A stretch of DNA of 64,000 nucleotides from Stappia sp. TSB10P1A. GTDB taxonomy: Bacteria > Pseudomonadota > Alphaproteobacteria > Rhizobiales > Stappiaceae. The stretch lies in the NCBI RefSeq assembly GCF_900185725.1, contig NZ_FYAU01000016.1, forward strand, positions 124,001-188,000, in the 5' to 3' direction. Below are positions 54,479-63,746 of the stretch, in pieces. The position numbers and the translations under genes were made by a program. The notes beneath the pieces were generated by a model that did not search any database, was not told where the DNA came from, and worked only from the letters and a program-made list of their open reading frames with translations. Position 1 is the first letter of the stretch. Each line of letters starts with the position of its first letter.

Positions 54479-56071
54479 TTACTCCGCGGCCTGCGGCTGC
54501 ACCGCGGTCGCTGCCGGGCGCTCCCACTTGAGCACGGGGCTGCGCGCTGCCCGCGTCTCGTCGAGGCGCCCGCGCGGGGCATGGAACGGCGCCCCCTTGA
54601 AGCGGTCCGTCTCGCCCTTCTGCGCGCTCATGACGAGGTCGCGCATGGTGGCGATGAACAGGTCGAGCGAGGCGCGGCTTTCCGATTCCGTCGGCTCGAT
54701 CAGCATCGCGCCGTGGACGACCAGCGGGAAATACATGGTCATCGGGTGGTAGCCCTCGTCGATCATCGCCTTGGCGAAGTCGAGCGTGGTGACGCCGGTG
54801 TCCTTGAGGAAGCTGTCGTCGAACAGCACCTCGTGCATGCACCAGCGCTGGCCGAAGGGCAGGCTCATCAGGTCCTGCAACCCGACGCGCACATAGTTGG
54901 CGTTGAGCACCGCGTCCTCGGAGGCCTGCTTCAGCCCGTCGGCGCCGTGGCTCTTCATATAGGCGAGCGCGCGCACATACATGCCCATCTGGCCGTGGAA
55001 GGCGGTCATGCGGCCGAACGGCTGCTCGCCGTCCTTGAGCTCGGCATCCGTTTCCACCCACTCGATGCCGCCCTCGCCCTTGCGCAGGAAGGGCAGCGGG
55101 GCAAACGGCGCGAGGCGCTCCGACAGCACCACGGGACCGGCACCGGGACCACCGCCGCCATGCGGGGTGGAGAAGGTCTTGTGCAGGTTGATATGCATGG
55201 CATCGACGCCGAGATCGCCCGGACGGGCCTTGCCGACGATGGCGTTGAAATTGGCGCCGTCGCAGTAGAAATAGCCGTCCGCCGCATGGATCGCCTCGGC
55301 GATGGCGATGATGTCGCGCTCGAACAACCCGCAGGTGTTGGGGTTGGTCAGCATGATGCCGGCGATGTCGCCCGCATGCTCGGCAATGCGCGCCTTGACC
55401 GCCGCCGGATCGACCGTGCCGTCCTCGCGCGCCTCGATGGAGACCACCTTGTAGCCGAGGAGCGCTGCCGTCGCCGGGTTGGTGCCATGGGCCGATTCCG
55501 GCACCAGGACGATCTTCGGGTCGCGCCCGGCCGCCTGGTGCGCGGCCTTGATCGCCATCATGCCGCACAATTCGCCATGGGCGCCGGCCTTCGGGCTCAT
55601 CGCCACCGCGCTCATGCCGGTCATGGTGACCAGCCAATGCGCCAGCTCAGCGATCAGATCGACCGCGCCGGTCACCGTCGACAGCGGCTGCAGCGGATGC
55701 ACGTCGCCGAAGCCCGGCAGGCGCGCCATCTTCTCGTTGAGGCGCGGATTGTGCTTCATCGTGCAGGAGCCGAGCGGGTAGAGGCCCGCGTCGATGGCGT
55801 AGTTCTTCGAGGACAGGCGCACATAGTGGCGCATCGCCTCCGGCTCGGTCAGCGCCGGCAGGTCCGGCACCGCCTTGCGGGCATGACCGCCCAGCGCCGG
55901 CGCGAAGTCCTCCGCCTCGTCGAGGTCGACGCCGCACACATCCATGCGGCCGATCTCGAAGAGCAACGGCTCTTCCATGGCGAGCGCCTTGTTGCCGGTG
56001 AAGGTCGCACGCTCGCTGGTGATCGCCGTCTCGCTGGGCGCGGACGGACGGCCCTGAGTGTTCATGCTCAT
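54479..56071 (-). CDS. gcvPB: Glycine dehydrogenase (decarboxylating) subunit 2
   Basis: A 530-residue half of the split P-protein of the glycine cleavage system. The PLP-binding lysine is in [59 protein letters not shown] and [18 protein letters not shown] are typical. It overlaps gcvPA by four bases (ATGA). The first 30 residues are an extra tail. The ATG two codons later is an alternative start. Confidence 0.94.
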   Translation of the reverse strand: MSMNTQGRPSAPSETAITSERATFTGNKALAMEEPLLFEIGRMDVCGVDLDEAEDFAPALGGHARKAVPDLPALTEPEAMRHYVRLSSKNYAIDAGLYPLGSCTMKHNPRLNEKMARLPGFGDVHPLQPLSTVTGAVDLIAELAHWLVTMTGMSAVAMSPKAGAHGELCGMMAIKAAHQAAGRDPKIVLVPESAHGTNPATAALLGYKVVSIEAREDGTVDPAAVKARIAEHAGDIAGIMLTNPNTCGLFERDIIAIAEAIHAADGYFYCDGANFNAIVGKARPGDLGVDAMHINLHKTFSTPHGGGGPGAGPVVLSERLAPFAPLPFLRKGEGGIEWVETDAELKDGEQPFGRMTAFHGQMGMYVRALAYMKSHGADGLKQASEDAVLNANYVRVGLQDLMSLPFGQRWCMHEVLFDDSFLKDTGVTTLDFAKAMIDEGYHPMTMYFPLVVHGAMLIEPTESESRASLDLFIATMRDLVMSAQKGETDRFKGAPFHAPRGRLDETRAARSPVLKWERPAATAVQPQAAE

Positions 56072-57414
56072 GCCAGCACCTCCTTCAGTGCCGCGACGAA
56101 GGCCGCGCGGTCCTCATCGGAATTGACTTCGCTCGATGCCACGAGCAGCAGGTCGGCGAGCTCGGCCTTGCCCGGCTCCAGCCGCGACACCGGCACGCCG
56201 CCGAGCACGCCCTTTGCGGCCAGCGCCTCGACCACCTCGGCCGCCGGCTTCGGCAGCTTGACGGTGAACTCGTTGAAGAAGGCGTCGTTGAGCACGCTTA
56301 CGCCGGCAACGCCGTCCAGCGCGCCCTTCAGCTTCACCGCGTTGGCGTGGTTGATGCGGGCGAGCTTCGCCAATCCGTTGCCGCCGAGCAGCGTCATGTG
56401 GATGGTGAAGGCGAGGCAGCAGAGCCCCGAATTGGTGCAGATGTTCGAGGTCGCCTTGTCGCGGCGGATGTGCTGCTCACGGGTCGACAGCGTCAGCACG
56501 AAGCCGCGCTTGCCATTGGCATCGACCGTCTCGCCGCACAGGCGCCCCGGCATCTGGCGGATGAACTTCTGCCGCGTCGCGAAGAGGCCGACGTAGGGAC
56601 CGCCGAAATTGAGGCCGTTGCCGATGGACTGGCCTTCGCCGACGACGATGTCGGCGCCCTGCTCGCCCGGCGCCTCGATCAGGCCCAGCGACACCACCTC
56701 GGTGAAGACGGCGATCAGCAGCGCGCCATGGGCATGGGCCTTCTCGGCGATCGGCTTCAGGTCGATGAGCTGGCCGTAGAAGGACGGCGACTGCACCACC
56801 ACGCAGGAGGTCTCGTCATCGATGGCGGCGAGAATGTCCTCGGTCCCAGTGGGGTCGGCCGGCAGCGCCGCGACCCGGTCGCCGGCCATCGCGCTCAGCC
56901 CCTCGACCACCTGGCGGTATTGCGGGTGCAGGCCGCCGGACAGCACCGCCTTGTTGCGGCGGGTCACCCGGTGCGCCATCAGCACCGCCTCGGCCGTGCC
57001 GGTCGAGCCGTCATACATGGAGGCGTTGGCGACCTCCATGCCGGTGAGCGCGGCGACCTGGGTCTGGAACTCGAAGAGATATTGCAGCGTGCCCTGCGTC
57101 ACCTCCGGCTGGTACGGCGTGTAGGAGGTGAGGAATTCGGAGCGCTGGATCAGGTGGTCGACGCTGGCCGGCACATGGTGCTTGTAGGCGCCGGCACCGA
57201 CGAAGAACGGCACCGAGGAGGCGGCGACGTTCTTGCCCGCCATGCGGGTCAGGTCGCGCTCGACGGCGAATTCGCTCTGGCGGCGCGGCAGGTCGAGCAG
57301 CCCGTCGATGCGGGCGCTTTTCGGGATGTCGACGAAGATCTCGTCCACATCGGAAATCCCGACCCGCGCCAGCATGTCGGCGCGGTCGGTATCGGACAGC
57401 GGCAGATAGCGCAT
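56068..57414 (-). CDS. gcvPA: Glycine dehydrogenase (decarboxylating) subunit 1
   Basis: A 448-residue N-terminal half of the split P-protein, partner of Gcv[22 protein letters not shown] opens the family pattern, and [20 protein letters not shown]-like [28 protein letters not shown]-like [15 protein letters not shown] and [20 protein letters not shown] follow. GGAG lies six bases before the ATG, inside the end of osmC; the osmC stop and this start are one base apart. Confidence 0.94.
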   Translation of the reverse strand: MRYLPLSDTDRADMLARVGISDVDEIFVDIPKSARIDGLLDLPRRQSEFAVERDLTRMAGKNVAASSVPFFVGAGAYKHHVPASVDHLIQRSEFLTSYTPYQPEVTQGTLQYLFEFQTQVAALTGMEVANASMYDGSTGTAEAVLMAHRVTRRNKAVLSGGLHPQYRQVVEGLSAMAGDRVAALPADPTGTEDILAAIDDETSCVVVQSPSFYGQLIDLKPIAEKAHAHGALLIAVFTEVVSLGLIEAPGEQGADIVVGEGQSIGNGLNFGGPYVGLFATRQKFIRQMPGRLCGETVDANGKRGFVLTLSTREQHIRRDKATSNICTNSGLCCLAFTIHMTLLGGNGLAKLARINHANAVKLKGALDGVAGVSVLNDAFFNEFTVKLPKPAAEVVEALAAKGVLGGVPVSRLEPGKAELADLLLVASSEVNSDEDRAAFVAALKEVLA

Positions 57415-57415
57415 G

Positions 57416-57913
57416 TCACGCTCCTTGGGGGTTGTCGGCAAGCGTGGCGGGCAAGGCCTCGACCACGATCTCGCTTTTCACGGAATTGGCGATGAAACAG
57501 GCCTCGTGGGCCTGGTGATGCAGGGCGTCGAGCCGGCCCGGCTCGGGCAGCGCGTCGCCGGCCAGCACGATCCGCGGGCGCAGCACCACACGGGTCACGG
57601 CCATCTTGCCGGGGCCGACCCGCTCCATGATGCCCTCGGCCGCGTCGCGGTAGCTCTCGACAGTGAGCCCGTCGCGGCGGGCAAGGTCGAGGAACCACAG
57701 CATGTGGCAGCTCGAGATCGCCGCGACGAAGGCCTCTTCCGGGTCGATCGCCGCCTCGACGGAGTTGGGCAGCGGCACGACGCTCGGCGAGGCCGAGGCC
57801 GGCACGGTGATGCCGCCGTCGAAGGACCAGTCATGGCCGCGGCTATAGGCATTGGCGGCGAAGTCGCCCTGCCGCCGCCAGCTCACATCGGCCCGGTAGA
57901 GATGCCGTGCCAT
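57416..57913 (-). CDS. OsmC-family peroxiredoxin-like protein
   Basis: A 165-residue OsmC-fold protein that reduces organic hydroperoxides in characterised relatives. The two redox cysteines are Cys69 in [10 protein letters not shown] and Cys139 in [13 protein letters not shown]. It is inserted in the glycine-cleavage operon: three bases after gcvH and one base before gcvPA, so it is expressed with them under the glycine riboswitch. A role in protecting lipoyl or thiol groups of the complex is a hypothesis. Confidence 0.88.
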   Translation of the reverse strand: MARHLYRADVSWRRQGDFAANAYSRGHDWSFDGGITVPASASPSVVPLPNSVEAAIDPEEAFVAAISSCHMLWFLDLARRDGLTVESYRDAAEGIMERVGPGKMAVTRVVLRPRIVLAGDALPEPGRLDALHHQAHEACFIANSVKSEIVVEALPATLADNPQGA

Positions 57914-57916
57914 CGC

Positions 57917-58288
57917 TCAGAGCGTCTCGATATAGGCCTTGTAGGCCGCCGCATCCATCAGGTCGTCGAGCTGCGAGGCATCGGACATGCGGATCTTGAC
58001 GAACCAGGCCGCGCCTTCCGGATCCTCGTTCACCTTGCCCGGCTCGTCGGCCAGCACGCTGTTGGCCTCGACCACCTCGCCGTCGAGCGGGGCATAGACC
58101 TCGGAGGCCGCCTTGACGCTCTCGACGACCGCCGCCTCGTCGCCCTTGGAGACCGTGCGGCCGACCTCGGGCAGTTCGACGAAGACGACATCGCCGAGCT
58201 GTTCCTGGGCGTAAGTCGTGATGCCGACGGTGGCGACGTCGCCGGCGACGGTGATCCACTCGTGATCTTCGGTGTAGCGGGTGCTCAT
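57917..58288 (-). CDS. gcvH: Glycine cleavage system H protein
   Basis: A 123-residue lipoyl carrier that shuttles the aminomethyl group between P, T and L proteins. Lys59 in [14 protein letters not shown] is the lipoylation site. YTEDHEWI at the start and [20 protein letters not shown] are family motifs. It lies 67 bases after gcvT. Confidence 0.95.
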   Translation of the reverse strand: MSTRYTEDHEWITVAGDVATVGITTYAQEQLGDVVFVELPEVGRTVSKGDEAAVVESVKAASEVYAPLDGEVVEANSVLADEPGKVNEDPEGAAWFVKIRMSDASQLDDLMDAAAYKAYIETL

Positions 58289-58355
58289 TTCACTTGTCCT
58301 CCGGAAGGCCTTCAGGCCGCTTCAGGTTATCTGCAACGATGGAGTTTCGAGGCCG

Positions 58356-59504
58356 TCAGGCCGACGGCTTGCGATGGTAGCGCTGGGGAACGAAGGGCAT
58401 GTCGGCGACGTTCGCCTCCAGTTCGCGGCCGCGCACGACGAGCTTCACCGGCGTGCCGACGCCCGCATGGGCCGGGTCGACATAGCCCATGGCGATGGGG
58501 GCGCCCAGCGTCGGCGCGAAGCCGCCCGAAGTCAGAACGCCGATGGCGCTGCCGTCGGCCGAGCGGATTTCCGCGCCCTCGCGGGCCGGGGCACGGCCGG
58601 CGAGCGTCAGGCCGACGCGCACGCGGGAGGGTCCCTCCGCCAGTTCGGAGAGGATGCGGGCAGCGCCCGGGAAATTGGCCTCGTCCTTGCGGCGCTTCTG
58701 CAGCACGAAGGTGATCGCGCCCTCGACCGGCGAGGTGGTCTCGTCGAGGTCGTGGCCATAGAGACAGAGCCCGGCCTCGAGGCGCAGCGAATCGCGCGCG
58801 CCGAGGCCGATCGGGGCGACGCGCTCGTCGGCGAGCAGGGCGCGGGCCAGCGGCTCGGCAGCCCCCGCCGGCACGGAGATCTCGTAGCCGTCCTCGCCGG
58901 TATAGCCGGAGCGCGACACATAGACGGCGATGCCGTCGAATTCCATTTCGGCAACGCCCATGAAGGCCATGTCCGCGGCGGCCGGCGCATGGGCGGCCAT
59001 CACCTCGGCCGCCATCGGCCCCTGCAGCGCGATCAGCGCCCGGTCCTCGATCGGCTCCAGCCTCACGTTGCCCGGAAGACCCGCTGCAATCAGTTCGTAG
59101 TCGACCGCCTTGCGCGAGGCGTTGACGACCAGGAACAGCCGGCCGTCATTCTCCGCGCCTTGCGGCCGCGCCACCATCAGATCGTCGACGATGCCGCCCT
59201 CCTGGTTCAGCAGCACGGTGTAGCGCTGGCGGCCGGGCTTCAGCACGGCGACGTCGGAGGGAACCATCGCCTCGAGCGCGCGGGCCGTCGTCGCGTGGTC
59301 CGGGCCGATGAGCCAGGCCTGGCCCATATGCGACACGTCGAAGAGGCCGGCCTTCTCGCGGGTGTGGCTGTGCTCGGCGATGATGCCGGCGGGATACTGG
59401 ACCGGCATCTCGTAGCCGGCGAAGGGCACGAGACGCGCACCGAGCTCGCGGTGCAAATCGGTCAGGGGCGTTGAAAGCAGGGATCCGTCGGCGTGATCGG
59501 CCAT
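58356..59504 (-). CDS. gcvT: Aminomethyltransferase (glycine cleavage T protein)
   Basis: A 382-residue folate enzyme that takes the methylene group from the H protein to tetrahydrofolate, releasing ammonia. HRELGARLVPFAGYEMPVQY, EKAGLFDVSHMGQ, ALQGPMA and YTGEDGYEISVPA are typical. It heads gcvT-gcvH-osmC-gcvPA-gcvPB. A tandem glycine riboswitch lies about 60 bases upstream. Confidence 0.95.
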   Translation of the reverse strand: MADHADGSLLSTPLTDLHRELGARLVPFAGYEMPVQYPAGIIAEHSHTREKAGLFDVSHMGQAWLIGPDHATTARALEAMVPSDVAVLKPGRQRYTVLLNQEGGIVDDLMVARPQGAENDGRLFLVVNASRKAVDYELIAAGLPGNVRLEPIEDRALIALQGPMAAEVMAAHAPAAADMAFMGVAEMEFDGIAVYVSRSGYTGEDGYEISVPAGAAEPLARALLADERVAPIGLGARDSLRLEAGLCLYGHDLDETTSPVEGAITFVLQKRRKDEANFPGAARILSELAEGPSRVRVGLTLAGRAPAREGAEIRSADGSAIGVLTSGGFAPTLGAPIAMGYVDPAHAGVGTPVKLVVRGRELEANVADMPFVPQRYHRKPSA

Positions 59505-59562
59505 GTGGTCGTCCTGGCGCTAGAGGGTCTGGTGACGCGAACACGTTTCGTATCCACGCACC

Positions 59563-59785
59563 CCCTCTGTCCTGACGACCTGAGAGATTTCCCGCCCGGC
59601 CTCCGGTCCGTGACCGGCGCCCGAATGTGAGGCGGTTACTCCTTCGGTGAGCCCGGTCCCGACCCGAAGGGCGGTCCGGACTGCTTTCCAGAGCGTTGCT
59701 CGACCTGCGGTCCTTTTGCCTGAGAGTTTCCGGGGCGGTTGCTCCTTCGGCGCCGGCATCCGGGATGCCGACCTCTCCCGCAAGT
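59563..59785 (-). ncRNA. Tandem glycine riboswitch (gcvT element)
   Basis: On the minus strand there are two consecutive aptamers. Aptamer 1 begins GCGGGAGAG (59781-59773) and shows CCGAAGGAGCAACCGCCC and AAACTCTCAGGCAAAAGGAC. Aptamer 2 shows CACCGAAGGAGTAACCGCC, AAATCTCTCAGG and closes with GGACAGAGGG. Such tandem glycine sensors normally turn on glycine cleavage genes when glycine is plentiful. It controls the gcv operon, whose start is 59 bases downstream. Confidence 0.9.
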
Positions 59786-59861
59786 CCTTGAAGCAGGATC
59801 GCGAAGACGTGCCGTCTTCAGGTCCCTGCCGGCGGCGCACAACGTCCACGCCGCCTTGTCA

Positions 59862-59919
59862 CCCATATCTGAAGTTCGTCACGTTTCACAGCACGCTCTG
59901 AACGAACTTCAGATATGGG
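59862..59919. repeat. Long inverted repeat 1 upstream of the gcv riboswitch
   Basis: CCCATATCTGAAGTTCGT (59862-59879) and ACGAACTTCAGATATGGG (59902-59919) are perfect 18-bp inverted arms around a 22-base spacer. Symmetry extends outward with two mismatches (TTGTCA against CGACAG). It is AT-rich compared with its surroundings. Confidence 0.85.
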
Positions 59920-59940
59920 CGACAGGAAAATTCACGTTTT

Positions 59941-60017
59941 CTGGTGCGGTTTTCGAATTTGAAATACGCTCTCAGCCTGCTGCCACCCGAAGGCGTATTT
60001 CAAATTCACCGCACCAG
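59941..60017. repeat. Long inverted repeat 2 upstream of the gcv riboswitch
   Basis: The arm at 59941-59969 (CTGGTGCGGT, a four-base TTTC insert, then GAATTTGAAATACGC) pairs over 25 bases with 59993-60017, around a 23-base spacer. The arms have no mismatches apart from the insert. It lies 21 bases from inverted repeat 1. Confidence 0.85.
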
Positions 60018-60025
60018 CATGTCGC

Positions 60026-60054
60026 ATTGTCGACAGCGCCTGTCGCCCTGTCAA
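60026..60054 (-). promoter_or_regulatory. Candidate sigma-70 promoter of the gcv operon
   Basis: On the minus strand TTGACA (60054-60049), a 17-base spacer and GACAAT (60031-60026) form a good promoter. The spacer/-10 region contains the palindrome CGACAG-CGC-CTGTCG (60031-60045), a possible operator. Transcription from here would pass through both long inverted repeats before the riboswitch. Confidence 0.5.
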
Positions 60055-60064
60055 CACGCCCCTC

Positions 60065-60667
60065 CTATTGCCGCCGTTTTCCCTTCTCGTCCAGCGCAAT
60101 CTGCACCTTGGTCGAAGCGGTCTGGGGAATAGCGACATTCTCCTCCACCAGCGCCCATTGTTCGGCCGGCGACCCGGCGCCCAGCGTCACCGGCACGGCG
60201 AGCTGGCGCACCACCGGCTTGGGACCGCCGGGCGCGGTGTTGACGATGGACAGGCGGATCGGCAGCAGCACCTCGCCGCCCTGCCAGGCCGGGCCCGGCG
60301 TCACGCGCCCGGAGACGCCGACGGTCATCAGCACGCCGTCGCCGCCGTCGCGCACGCAGCGCCGCGCCCAGTTCTCGATATTCGCCTGGTAGCGCAGCGC
60401 CTTGGGGTCGTCGTCCTTGCCGCGGTCGTGGATCATCAGCAGATAGTGGCCCGGCTCCACCTCCAGCGGCGGACAGGGAACCTCCCGGCGGAACGTGTCG
60501 GGGTTGATCCCCTCGACCACCGACTTGTCGGAGGCGTTGCCGGAGATCACCGTCTTGGCGACATCGTCGCCGACGCCGGAGATATCTGCGCCGCAGCCGG
60601 CAACGGCAAGGCCAAGCGCCAGCGAGGCGAGCGGGCCCGTACGGCGGATCCAGTCGGCGTGCTGCAT
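60065..60667 (-). CDS. Hypothetical lipoprotein
   Basis: A 200-residue exported protein with a lipobox: [13 protein letters not shown], cleaved before Cys25 (counting from the ATG at 60667). The mature part has two further cysteines ([15 protein letters not shown] and [13 protein letters not shown]) and a beta-rich end. I do not recognise a named family. A TTG eight codons earlier is less likely, since GGAAG lies eight bases before this ATG. It is convergent with nothing and reads towards the gcv region. Confidence 0.75.
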   Translation of the reverse strand: MQHADWIRRTGPLASLALGLAVAGCGADISGVGDDVAKTVISGNASDKSVVEGINPDTFRREVPCPPLEVEPGHYLLMIHDRGKDDDPKALRYQANIENWARRCVRDGGDGVLMTVGVSGRVTPGPAWQGGEVLLPIRLSIVNTAPGGPKPVVRQLAVPVTLGAGSPAEQWALVEENVAIPQTASTKVQIALDEKGKRRQ

Positions 60668-60925
60668 GCCAATCTTCCCAATTCTGCTCAAGGACGCGAA
60701 CTCGTTCGGGCAACGTCTATATCAGGCGGGCCGCCGCTTGGCGAGCCGCCGCCGCCGGGCGCCTGTCCAGCGCCGACCGGGTGCCGGATCGCGAGCCGGC
60801 AAAGCCGCGCTGTTGCGCCCCGCCCGCCTTGCCCACCCCTTGACACGCCCTGCCCCCGTACCTCTATTGCCAGCAAAGCCCGTGCGTCGCGGCTCCCCGC
60901 CGGCGCCGACTGCAAGGAGGCCCTG

Positions 60926-61912
60926 TTGGCTTCACACCCGACCGCCGGAAACCGCCCGCCGCTCCAGGTGCTGCTTTGCGCGCCGAGGGGCTTTTGCGCC
61001 GGCGTCGACCGCGCCGTGCAGATCGTCGAACTGGCGCTGGAGCGTTTCGGCGCGCCGGTCTATGTCCGCCACGAGATCGTGCACAACAAGTTCGTCGTCG
61101 AGAGCCTGAAGGCCAAGGGCGCCGTCTTCGTCGAGGAGCTGGACGAGATCCCGGACGGCGACCACGACCGGCCGGTGGTGTTCTCCGCCCATGGCGTGCC
61201 GAAGTCGGTGCCCGAGGACGCGCGCGCCCGCAACATGTTCTATCTCGACGCCACCTGCCCGCTGGTCTCCAAGGTCCACAAGGAAGCGGAGATCCATTTC
61301 CGCCGCGGCCGCGAGATCGTGCTGATCGGCCATGCCGGCCATCCGGAGGTGATCGGCACCATGGGCCAGTTGCCCGAGGGCGCGGTGCGTCTCGTCGAGA
61401 CGGTGGAGGACGCGCGCCGCTTCGAGCCGGCCGGCGACCGGCCGCTCGCCTGGATCACCCAGACCACCCTGTCGGTCGACGACACGGCCGAGATCGTCGA
61501 GGTGCTGGCCGCCCGCTTCCCCGACATCGTCGCCCCGCACAAGGACGACATCTGCTACGCCACCACCAACCGGCAGGAGGCGGTGAAGGCCGTCGCGCCG
61601 CAGGTCGAGGCGCTGATCGTCGTCGGCGCGCCGAATTCGTCGAACTCGCAGCGCCTGCGCGAGGTCGCCGAGCGTGCCGGCTGTCCGGTGGCGCTCCTCG
61701 TCCAGCGCGCCGCCGATATTCCCTGGGACCTGCTGCCGCCGCTCACCCGCCTCGGCATCACCGCCGGCGCCTCCGCGCCCGAGGTGCTGGTGGAGGAGAT
61801 CATCGCCGCCTTTGCGCAGCGCTACGAGGTCACCGTCGACAGCGTGCGCACGGCCGAGGAGACGATTTCCTTCAACCTGCCGCGCGCCCTGCGCGAGGCC
61901 GCCGCCGAGTAG
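60926..61912 (+). CDS. ispH: 4-hydroxy-3-methylbut-2-enyl diphosphate reductase
   Basis: A 328-residue iron-sulfur enzyme, last step of the MEP isoprenoid pathway. The three cluster cysteines are in [11 protein letters not shown] (Cys24), [11 protein letters not shown] and [36 protein letters not shown] and [11 protein letters not shown] are also typical. The start is TTG at 60926, fixed by AAGGAGG five bases upstream and the position of the first motif. The frame is open for a further 850 bases upstream without homology. Confidence 0.94.
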   Translation: MASHPTAGNRPPLQVLLCAPRGFCAGVDRAVQIVELALERFGAPVYVRHEIVHNKFVVESLKAKGAVFVEELDEIPDGDHDRPVVFSAHGVPKSVPEDARARNMFYLDATCPLVSKVHKEAEIHFRRGREIVLIGHAGHPEVIGTMGQLPEGAVRLVETVEDARRFEPAGDRPLAWITQTTLSVDDTAEIVEVLAARFPDIVAPHKDDICYATTNRQEAVKAVAPQVEALIVVGAPNSSNSQRLREVAERAGCPVALLVQRAADIPWDLLPPLTRLGITAGASAPEVLVEEIIAAFAQRYEVTVDSVRTAEETISFNLPRALREAAAE

Positions 61913-61970
61913 CCCCGCCCATCCATCCCGCGCGTCCCGCGTCCTTCAAGCGAACACGAAACCGGCACCC

Positions 61971-62936
61971 ATGGCAGTCTATACGGACGTCTCGGACGAG
62001 GACCTTGAGGCCTTCGTCGCCCTCTACGACATCGGCGATACGCTCGCCCTCAAGGGCATCGCCGAAGGCGTCGAGAACTCGAACTTCCTGCTGCACACCA
62101 CCGCCGGCTATTTCATCCTGACGCTCTACGAGAAGCGGGTGGACCCGGCCGACCTGCCGTTCTTCCTGGAGCTGATGCGCCATCTGGCGGCGCGCGGCAT
62201 CTCCTGCCCGCAGCCGGTCGCCGCCCGCTCCGGCGCGATGCTCGGCGAACTCGCCGGCCGGCCGGCGGCGATCATCTCCTTCCTCGACGGCATGTGGGTG
62301 CGCCGGCCGAAGCGGGTGCATTGCGCCGCGCTCGGCGAGGCGCTCGCCCGCTTTCATCTCGCCGGCGCCGACTTTGCCGGCCGGCGCCGCAACACCCTGT
62401 CGGTCGACAGTTGGCGGCCGCTGCTCGGCGCCTCGCTCGACCAGGCCGACACGGTGGTGGAGGGGCTCGGGGCCGAGCTCACCGCCGAGCTCGACCATCT
62501 GGAGAGCCGCTGGCCGAGCGGCCTTCCCTCCGGCGTCATCCATGCCGATCTCTTCCCCGACAATGTCTTCTTCATCGGCGAGCGCCTGTCCGGGCTGATC
62601 GACTTCTATTTCGCCTGCACCGATGCCTTTGCCTATGACGTCGCCATCTGCCTCAATGCCTGGTGCTTCGAGCCGGACCTCTCCTTCAACGTCACCAAGG
62701 CCCGCGCCCTGCTCAACGGCTATCGCCAGGTGCGCGACTTCACCGCCGCCGAGTTCGACGCTCTGCCGCTGCTGGCGCGCGGCTCGGCGCTGCGCTTCCT
62801 GCTGACGCGGCTGCACGACTGGCTGCGGGTGCCGCCGGGCGCGCTGGTGACGCCGAAGGACCCGCGCGAATACCTGCGCAAGCTGCGCTTCCACCAGGGC
62901 GTCGCCACCGCCTCCGATTACGGGCTCGCCCCGTGA
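61971..62936 (+). CDS. thrB: Homoserine kinase (APH-fold ThrB)
   Basis: A 321-residue kinase of the aminoglycoside phosphotransferase-like ThrB type, making O-phosphohomoserine for threonine synthesis. [20 protein letters not shown] is the nucleotide-binding part. [13 protein letters not shown] has the catalytic Asp, and [20 protein letters not shown] the metal-binding Asp. No clear ribosome-binding site is seen. The order ispH-thrB-rnhA is common in Hyphomicrobiales. Confidence 0.93.
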   Translation: MAVYTDVSDEDLEAFVALYDIGDTLALKGIAEGVENSNFLLHTTAGYFILTLYEKRVDPADLPFFLELMRHLAARGISCPQPVAARSGAMLGELAGRPAAIISFLDGMWVRRPKRVHCAALGEALARFHLAGADFAGRRRNTLSVDSWRPLLGASLDQADTVVEGLGAELTAELDHLESRWPSGLPSGVIHADLFPDNVFFIGERLSGLIDFYFACTDAFAYDVAICLNAWCFEPDLSFNVTKARALLNGYRQVRDFTAAEFDALPLLARGSALRFLLTRLHDWLRVPPGALVTPKDPREYLRKLRFHQGVATASDYGLAP

Positions 62937-62953
62937 GCGAGGCGGACGGGCAG

Positions 62954-63391
62954 ATGCGCGTCACCATCCACACGGACGGGGCGTGCTCGGGCAATCCGGG
63001 GCCGGGCGGCTGGGGCGCGATCCTGCGCTTCGGCGCGCATGAGCGCGAATTGTGCGGCGGCGAGGCGCAGACCACCAACAACCGGATGGAGCTGACCGCC
63101 GCCATCGAGGCGCTCAACGCGCTGAAGCGGCCGTGCAAGGTCGAGCTGCACACCGACAGCACCTATGTGCGCGACGGCATCACCAAGTGGCTCTACAACT
63201 GGAAGCGCAATGCCTGGCGCACCGCCGACAAGAAGCCGGTGAAGAATGCCGAACTGTGGCAGGCGCTGGATGCGGCGCGTGGCCGCCACGACGTCACTTG
63301 GCACTGGGTCAAGGGCCATGCCGGCCACGACGACAACGAGCGCGCCGACGAACTCGCCCGCAAGGGCATGGCACCGTTCAAGAAAAGATAG
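62954..63391 (+). CDS. rnhA: Ribonuclease HI
   Basis: A 145-residue enzyme degrading RNA in hybrids. Catalytic residues are Asp8 in [17 protein letters not shown], Glu46 in [13 protein letters not shown], Asp68 in HTDSTYV and the late Asp in [11 protein letters not shown]. The ATG at 62954 matches the usual family start. A GTG at 62933 overlapping the thrB stop (GTGA) is an alternative adding seven residues. Confidence 0.94.
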   Translation: MRVTIHTDGACSGNPGPGGWGAILRFGAHERELCGGEAQTTNNRMELTAAIEALNALKRPCKVELHTDSTYVRDGITKWLYNWKRNAWRTADKKPVKNAELWQALDAARGRHDVTWHWVKGHAGHDDNERADELARKGMAPFKKR

Positions 63392-63413
63392 GCCGGGAAA
63401 GCACCCCGCGCCG

Positions 63414-63746
63414 TCAATCCTCGACGAGCTTGCGCAGCCGGCCGATGGCGTCGTCCCATTGCCGCGAGGCCCGCTCCAGATAGCGGCCGGCCTCGGCCAG
63501 TGCGGCCGGCCGGATGGCGAAGCGGGTTTCGCGGCCGACGCGCGCGCTGGCGACGACGCCCGCCTCCTCCAGCACGGCAAGATGCTTGCTGATGCCTTGC
63601 CGGGTCAGGCCGGTGCCCTGGGTCAGCTCGACGACCGACTGCGCCCGTCCCTCGGCCAGCCGCGACAGCAGCGTCAGGCGGGTCCTGTCCCCCAGCGCCG
63701 CGAACACCGAGGCGGCGGACGACGTCTCGGCCTCACTCGGCAACAT
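63414..63746 (-). CDS. ArsR-family transcriptional regulator
   Basis: A 110-residue winged-helix repressor. FAALGDRTRLTLLSRLAEGR is the typical opening, and LTQGTGLTRQGISKHLAVLE the recognition helix, then AGVVASARVGRETRF the wing. No metal-binding cysteines are visible. Its start overlaps the end of the AHSA1 gene by 14 bases. Such ArsR-AHSA1 pairs are common, and the regulator probably controls its own operon. Confidence 0.88.
   Translation of the reverse strand: MLPSEAETSSAASVFAALGDRTRLTLLSRLAEGRAQSVVELTQGTGLTRQGISKHLAVLEEAGVVASARVGRETRFAIRPAALAEAGRYLERASRQWDDAIGRLRKLVED

Larger units (their letters stand above)
59786..60064. other. gcv leader/promoter region with long inverted repeats
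   Basis: The 279 bases between the lipoprotein stop and the riboswitch contain no gene. They hold a promoter candidate and two long inverted repeats, listed separately. Confidence 0.6.

Noticed and set aside
59932-60138. A 68-residue minus-strand open frame through inverted repeat 2
   Set aside because: It consists of the inverted repeat and promoter region and has no ribosome-binding site or protein character.
60068-60925. N-terminal extension of IspH by over 280 residues
   Set aside because: It is antisense to the lipoprotein gene. AAGGAGG with TTG at 60926 gives the normal family length.
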